From: Parasalinivibrio latis
GTDB lineage: Bacteria; Pseudomonadota; Gammaproteobacteria; Enterobacterales; Vibrionaceae
Assembly: GCF_036825535.1 (NCBI RefSeq)
Contig: NZ_CP098812.1
Coordinates: 1,116,001-1,180,000, forward strand
Direction: 5' to 3'
Length of the DNA: 64,000 nucleotides
The position numbers were made by a program, and so were the translations under genes. Under the pieces are notes generated by a model. That model saw only the letters and a list, made by a program, of their open reading frames with translations. It ran no database searches and was not told the DNA's origin. Of the stretch, positions 61,819-64,000 are shown piece by piece. Within the stretch, counting starts at the first letter, position 1. Every line of letters begins with the position of its first letter.

Positions 61819-62546
61819 TATGCTTTCTCCTCGGTCAGTACAGCGTTTTCAGCTTTGTCTTCTTTGCCTTCAGTGATGTTCAGGTATACGCGGAACAGGT
61901 TTGCACCCACGAACTTAAAGACAAACATCACGGCAACAGCCAGACCGATAGAAGAAGTGACAGCCAGAGAGCCGTCAACCAGCGTCAGGGTGAACAGTAC
62001 CGCACCTGAAGAGAAGAAGTTAACGATGGTCGCGCCTGCAGAGAACTGGAACATGGTAAAGATGTCGGCTTCGCGCTTGGTCAGGTGACCTTCGTCTTTA
62101 AGCTGGCGGGTCATTGCTGCACCGGCATCCGTACTTTGCAGGGAGGCAATCAGTGCAAGGCCGGTGTTACCCGGAATATTCAGTACCGGACGCAGAAGAG
62201 GGGTCAGCAGTTTGCGGGCTGCATCCAGTGCACCGTAGTGCTCAAGAACGTTAATCATACCCAGGGCAAACATCACGGTAGGAATCAGGGTCAGAGCAAA
62301 CAGGAAACCGTCACGAGCACCGCTGCCGCCTTTACCGCGCAGAGAGGTGGAAGCCGTCTGGATACCATCGGCAGTTTCATTTACAGAGTAGACGACACTA
62401 CCGAATGAGCCGTTCAGTGTGGTGAAGTCAAAGATGCCGTACCACTGGTTGGACTGCAGCAGGCCGGAGAAGAAAATAACCGCAAACGCCAGCGCAATAT
62501 AGCAGCCAACGGTAACTTTGCGATCCTGATTCGCAGGTTGCGACAT
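61818..62546 (-). CDS. yjiH: YjiH family membrane protein (GATE domain)
   Basis: A 242-residue membrane protein with about five to six helices. Family parts: VGCYIALAFAVIFFSGLLQSNQWYGIFDFTTLNGSFGSVV, ALTLIPTVMFALGMINVLEHYGALDAARKLLTPLLRPVLNIPGNTGLALIASLQSTDAGAAMTRQL, and EADIFTMFQFSAGATIVNFFSSGAVLF. The GATE/nucleoside-recognition fold suggests transport, substrate unknown. First gene of the yjiH-yjiG-M20 operon; a symmetrical operator-like site lies 63 bp upstream. Confidence 0.9.
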   Translation of the reverse strand: MSQPANQDRKVTVGCYIALAFAVIFFSGLLQSNQWYGIFDFTTLNGSFGSVVYSVNETADGIQTASTSLRGKGGSGARDGFLFALTLIPTVMFALGMINVLEHYGALDAARKLLTPLLRPVLNIPGNTGLALIASLQSTDAGAAMTRQLKDEGHLTKREADIFTMFQFSAGATIVNFFSSGAVLFTLTLVDGSLAVTSSIGLAVAVMFVFKFVGANLFRVYLNITEGKEDKAENAVLTEEKA

Positions 62547-62847
62547 GTTGTACCCTCAAAGTGAAATTATTTGAACAGCTTGATTGTGCTTATTCGTAAA
62601 TGTGAAAAATTGACCGGGGTCAATCTGTGCCACATAAATGAACGCTAGGACTTTGTTTTGCAGGGAATTGTGATGCCTGTCATCTGTTGGTTGGATTTAT
62701 CCGCTGTAAGGTTGTTATTAACAAGATCTTTCTCTGTTTGTTAATATATTTTCAGATGATTGGATGGCGAATAACATGTCTTACAGGAATGTTTTGCGAG
62801 GTGATTCACGGCACGCGTGGAGTGTGGAATAGCTAAATTTCAGGTAC
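62547..62847. promoter_or_regulatory. yjiH promoter region with palindrome
   Basis: The palindrome ATTGACCGGGGTCAAT occupies 62609-62624, 63 bp before the yjiH start and is the clearest operator candidate for the yjiHG-M20 operon. The rest of the region shows no ORF. Confidence 0.5.
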
Positions 62848-62876
62848 AAAAAAGGCGCTGCATGAGCGCCTTTTTT
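62848..62876 (-). terminator. Terminator of nhaC
   Basis: AAAAAAGGCGCT (62848-62859) pairs with AGCGCCTTTTTT (62865-62876), 20 bp after the stop codon. Confidence 0.9.
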
Positions 62877-62895
62877 ATCTAAACGTATAACCTGA

Positions 62896-64000
62896 CTACG
62901 CCTGGGATTTGGCCATAACCAACGCTTCTTCGGCAGCTTCTTCTTCTGCAAGCTGAGCTTCGCTTTTCGGCGGGCAACGGTCTACGAACCAACCCATGTA
63001 AGAACAGATGATGGTGACAGCAATACACACAAAGCTGAGCCACATATATGGAGCGTATGAGAGTGTCGCTACTCCCAGGATACTCGCCATATAGATACCG
63101 TTGTCACTCCAAGGCACCATGCCGGATGTCAGGGTTCCGCCGAACTCGGCATTTCGTGACAGGTTCTTACGCTGGTAACCAAGTCGGTCATAATTGCGGG
63201 CGCAGATTTTTGGAGTGAGGATCAGCGATACATACATCGCAGAGCCGAACACGTTACCCAGGAATGCAGTCCCCAGAGTTGAGGTTGCCAGACCACCTGC
63301 AGTTTTGATTCGCTTTTCGAACAAGCCGGCAATGGTTTGTAGGACGCCAACTTTATCCAGCAGGCCACCAAAGCCCAGACCGAAGACGATAACAGCCACG
63401 GAACCCAGCATGGATTCCATGCCGCCGCGGTTCAGGATGGAGTCGATAAATGGTACACCGGATTCGATATTAAACGGTGCCCAGGCAGTGTTCATCGCTG
63501 ACAGCAGAGGCATGTCCTGAACCATCACAGCCCACACGATACCCAGTACGGAACCGAAGCTGATGACCGGGAAAGAAGGCATACGCATCGCCAGCAGAGC
63601 CAGGACGATAACAACCGGTACGAATGAGAGCGGTGAGATCACGAACTGGTCTTCCATGGCTGCGATTACCTGGTTTACCTGGCTCATATCGACATTTCCT
63701 GCGTAATGGAAGCCGAATGCGGTAAACAGAATACCTGTGATCACATAGCTGATGCCGGCTATTGGCAGCATGCCTTTGATGTGTTCAACAATTTCAACAC
63801 CAGACATGGTGGATGCCAGGATCACTGAATCGGACAGTGGTGACATTTTATCGCCGAAGTAACAGCCAGACAGTACTGCACCGGCTGTCAGCGGTGCTGG
63901 AATGCCCAGCCCCTGGCCGATTCCCATCATTGCAATACCGGCAGTACCCGCAGAACCCCAAGAGGTTCCAGTTGCCAGAGCAGTAAGGGAACAAATCAGC
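62896..64000 (-). CDS. nhaC: Na+/H+ antiporter NhaC family, 5' end outside window
   Basis: The frame stays open to the end of the window, so this is the C-terminal 368 or so residues of a longer protein. Reading out of the window it continues ...ALATGTSWGSAGTAGIAMMGIGQGLGIPAPLTAGAVLSGCYFGDKMSPLSDS, typical NhaC. Helices continue to a charged tail ending KSEAQLAEEEAAEEALVMAKSQA. Family members exchange sodium for protons, and some move malate/lactate. An ATG at 63930 is an internal Met, not the start. Confidence 0.93.
   Translation of the reverse strand, partial: LICSLTALATGTSWGSAGTAGIAMMGIGQGLGIPAPLTAGAVLSGCYFGDKMSPLSDSVILASTMSGVEIVEHIKGMLPIAGISYVITGILFTAFGFHYAGNVDMSQVNQVIAAMEDQFVISPLSFVPVVIVLALLAMRMPSFPVISFGSVLGIVWAVMVQDMPLLSAMNTAWAPFNIESGVPFIDSILNRGGMESMLGSVAVIVFGLGFGGLLDKVGVLQTIAGLFEKRIKTAGGLATSTLGTAFLGNVFGSAMYVSLILTPKICARNYDRLGYQRKNLSRNAEFGGTLTSGMVPWSDNGIYMASILGVATLSYAPYMWLSFVCIAVTIICSYMGWFVDRCPPKSEAQLAEEEAAEEALVMAKSQA

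Overview
The window is a chromosomal stretch of a Vibrionaceae-type gammaproteobacterium. Evidence is the complete menFDHBCE menaquinone operon, a FadR with the long insertion known from vibrios, a vibriolysin-type metalloprotease, NhaB/NhaC sodium antiporters, a DctPQM TRAP transporter and many E. coli-like housekeeping blocks (prkA-yeaH-ycgB, yeaD, gapA, yeaC, ansA, sppA, ydjA, topB, yejKLM). I cannot fix the genus; the roughly balanced base composition would suit Grimontia, Enterovibrio or a high-GC Vibrio.

Layout. 1-90: 5' end of alaA. 404-7484: men operon. 7589-7854: a 38-unit tandem heptanucleotide array, G-rich on the minus strand, lying between menE and a convergent transporter-acyltransferase fusion gene with its TetR regulator. 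10447-13284: TM2 protein, Tim44-like protein and an MFS permease. 13355-20309: chemoreceptor, two cysteine-cluster proteins (YeiW, YcgN), SdaC-like transporter, second peptide deformylase, DASS transporter. 20669-22403: M23 peptidase overlapping a bactofilin gene. 22498-29320: yedI, dusC, yecA-like, nudix, dsbB, nhaB, fadR. 29401-36667: ycgB, yeaH, prkA, then yeaD and gapA. 37218-39106: tandem paralogous lipoproteins. 39218-47610: yeaC, ansA, sppA, fadH (FadR operator in front), ydjA, topB (LexA box in front). 47644-50164: diguanylate cyclase and a TSUP permease. 50292-51163: tRNA-Pro(GGG) and a displaced duplicate of its 3' end flanking about 0.8 kb, which looks like a decayed integrated element. 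51294-54539: yejM, yejL, yejK. 54586-56088: vibriolysin-like protease. 56507-59585: TRAP operon. 59646-64000: YgiN-like monooxygenase, M20 peptidase, YjiG/YjiH membrane pair and a truncated NhaC antiporter.

How genes work together. The men genes make menaquinone for anaerobic respiration. FadR links to fadH through a visible operator. PrkA, YeaH and YcgB form the conserved stress kinase module. M23 peptidase and bactofilin probably act together on cell shape. YjiG/YjiH with the M20 peptidase suggest peptide or amino acid use.

The best candidates for undescribed biology are the heptamer array with G-quadruplex potential, the tRNA-Pro-flanked mini-element with two small ORFs, and the LexA-type box before topB. 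Functions are assigned from recognised family sequences; no database search was run.
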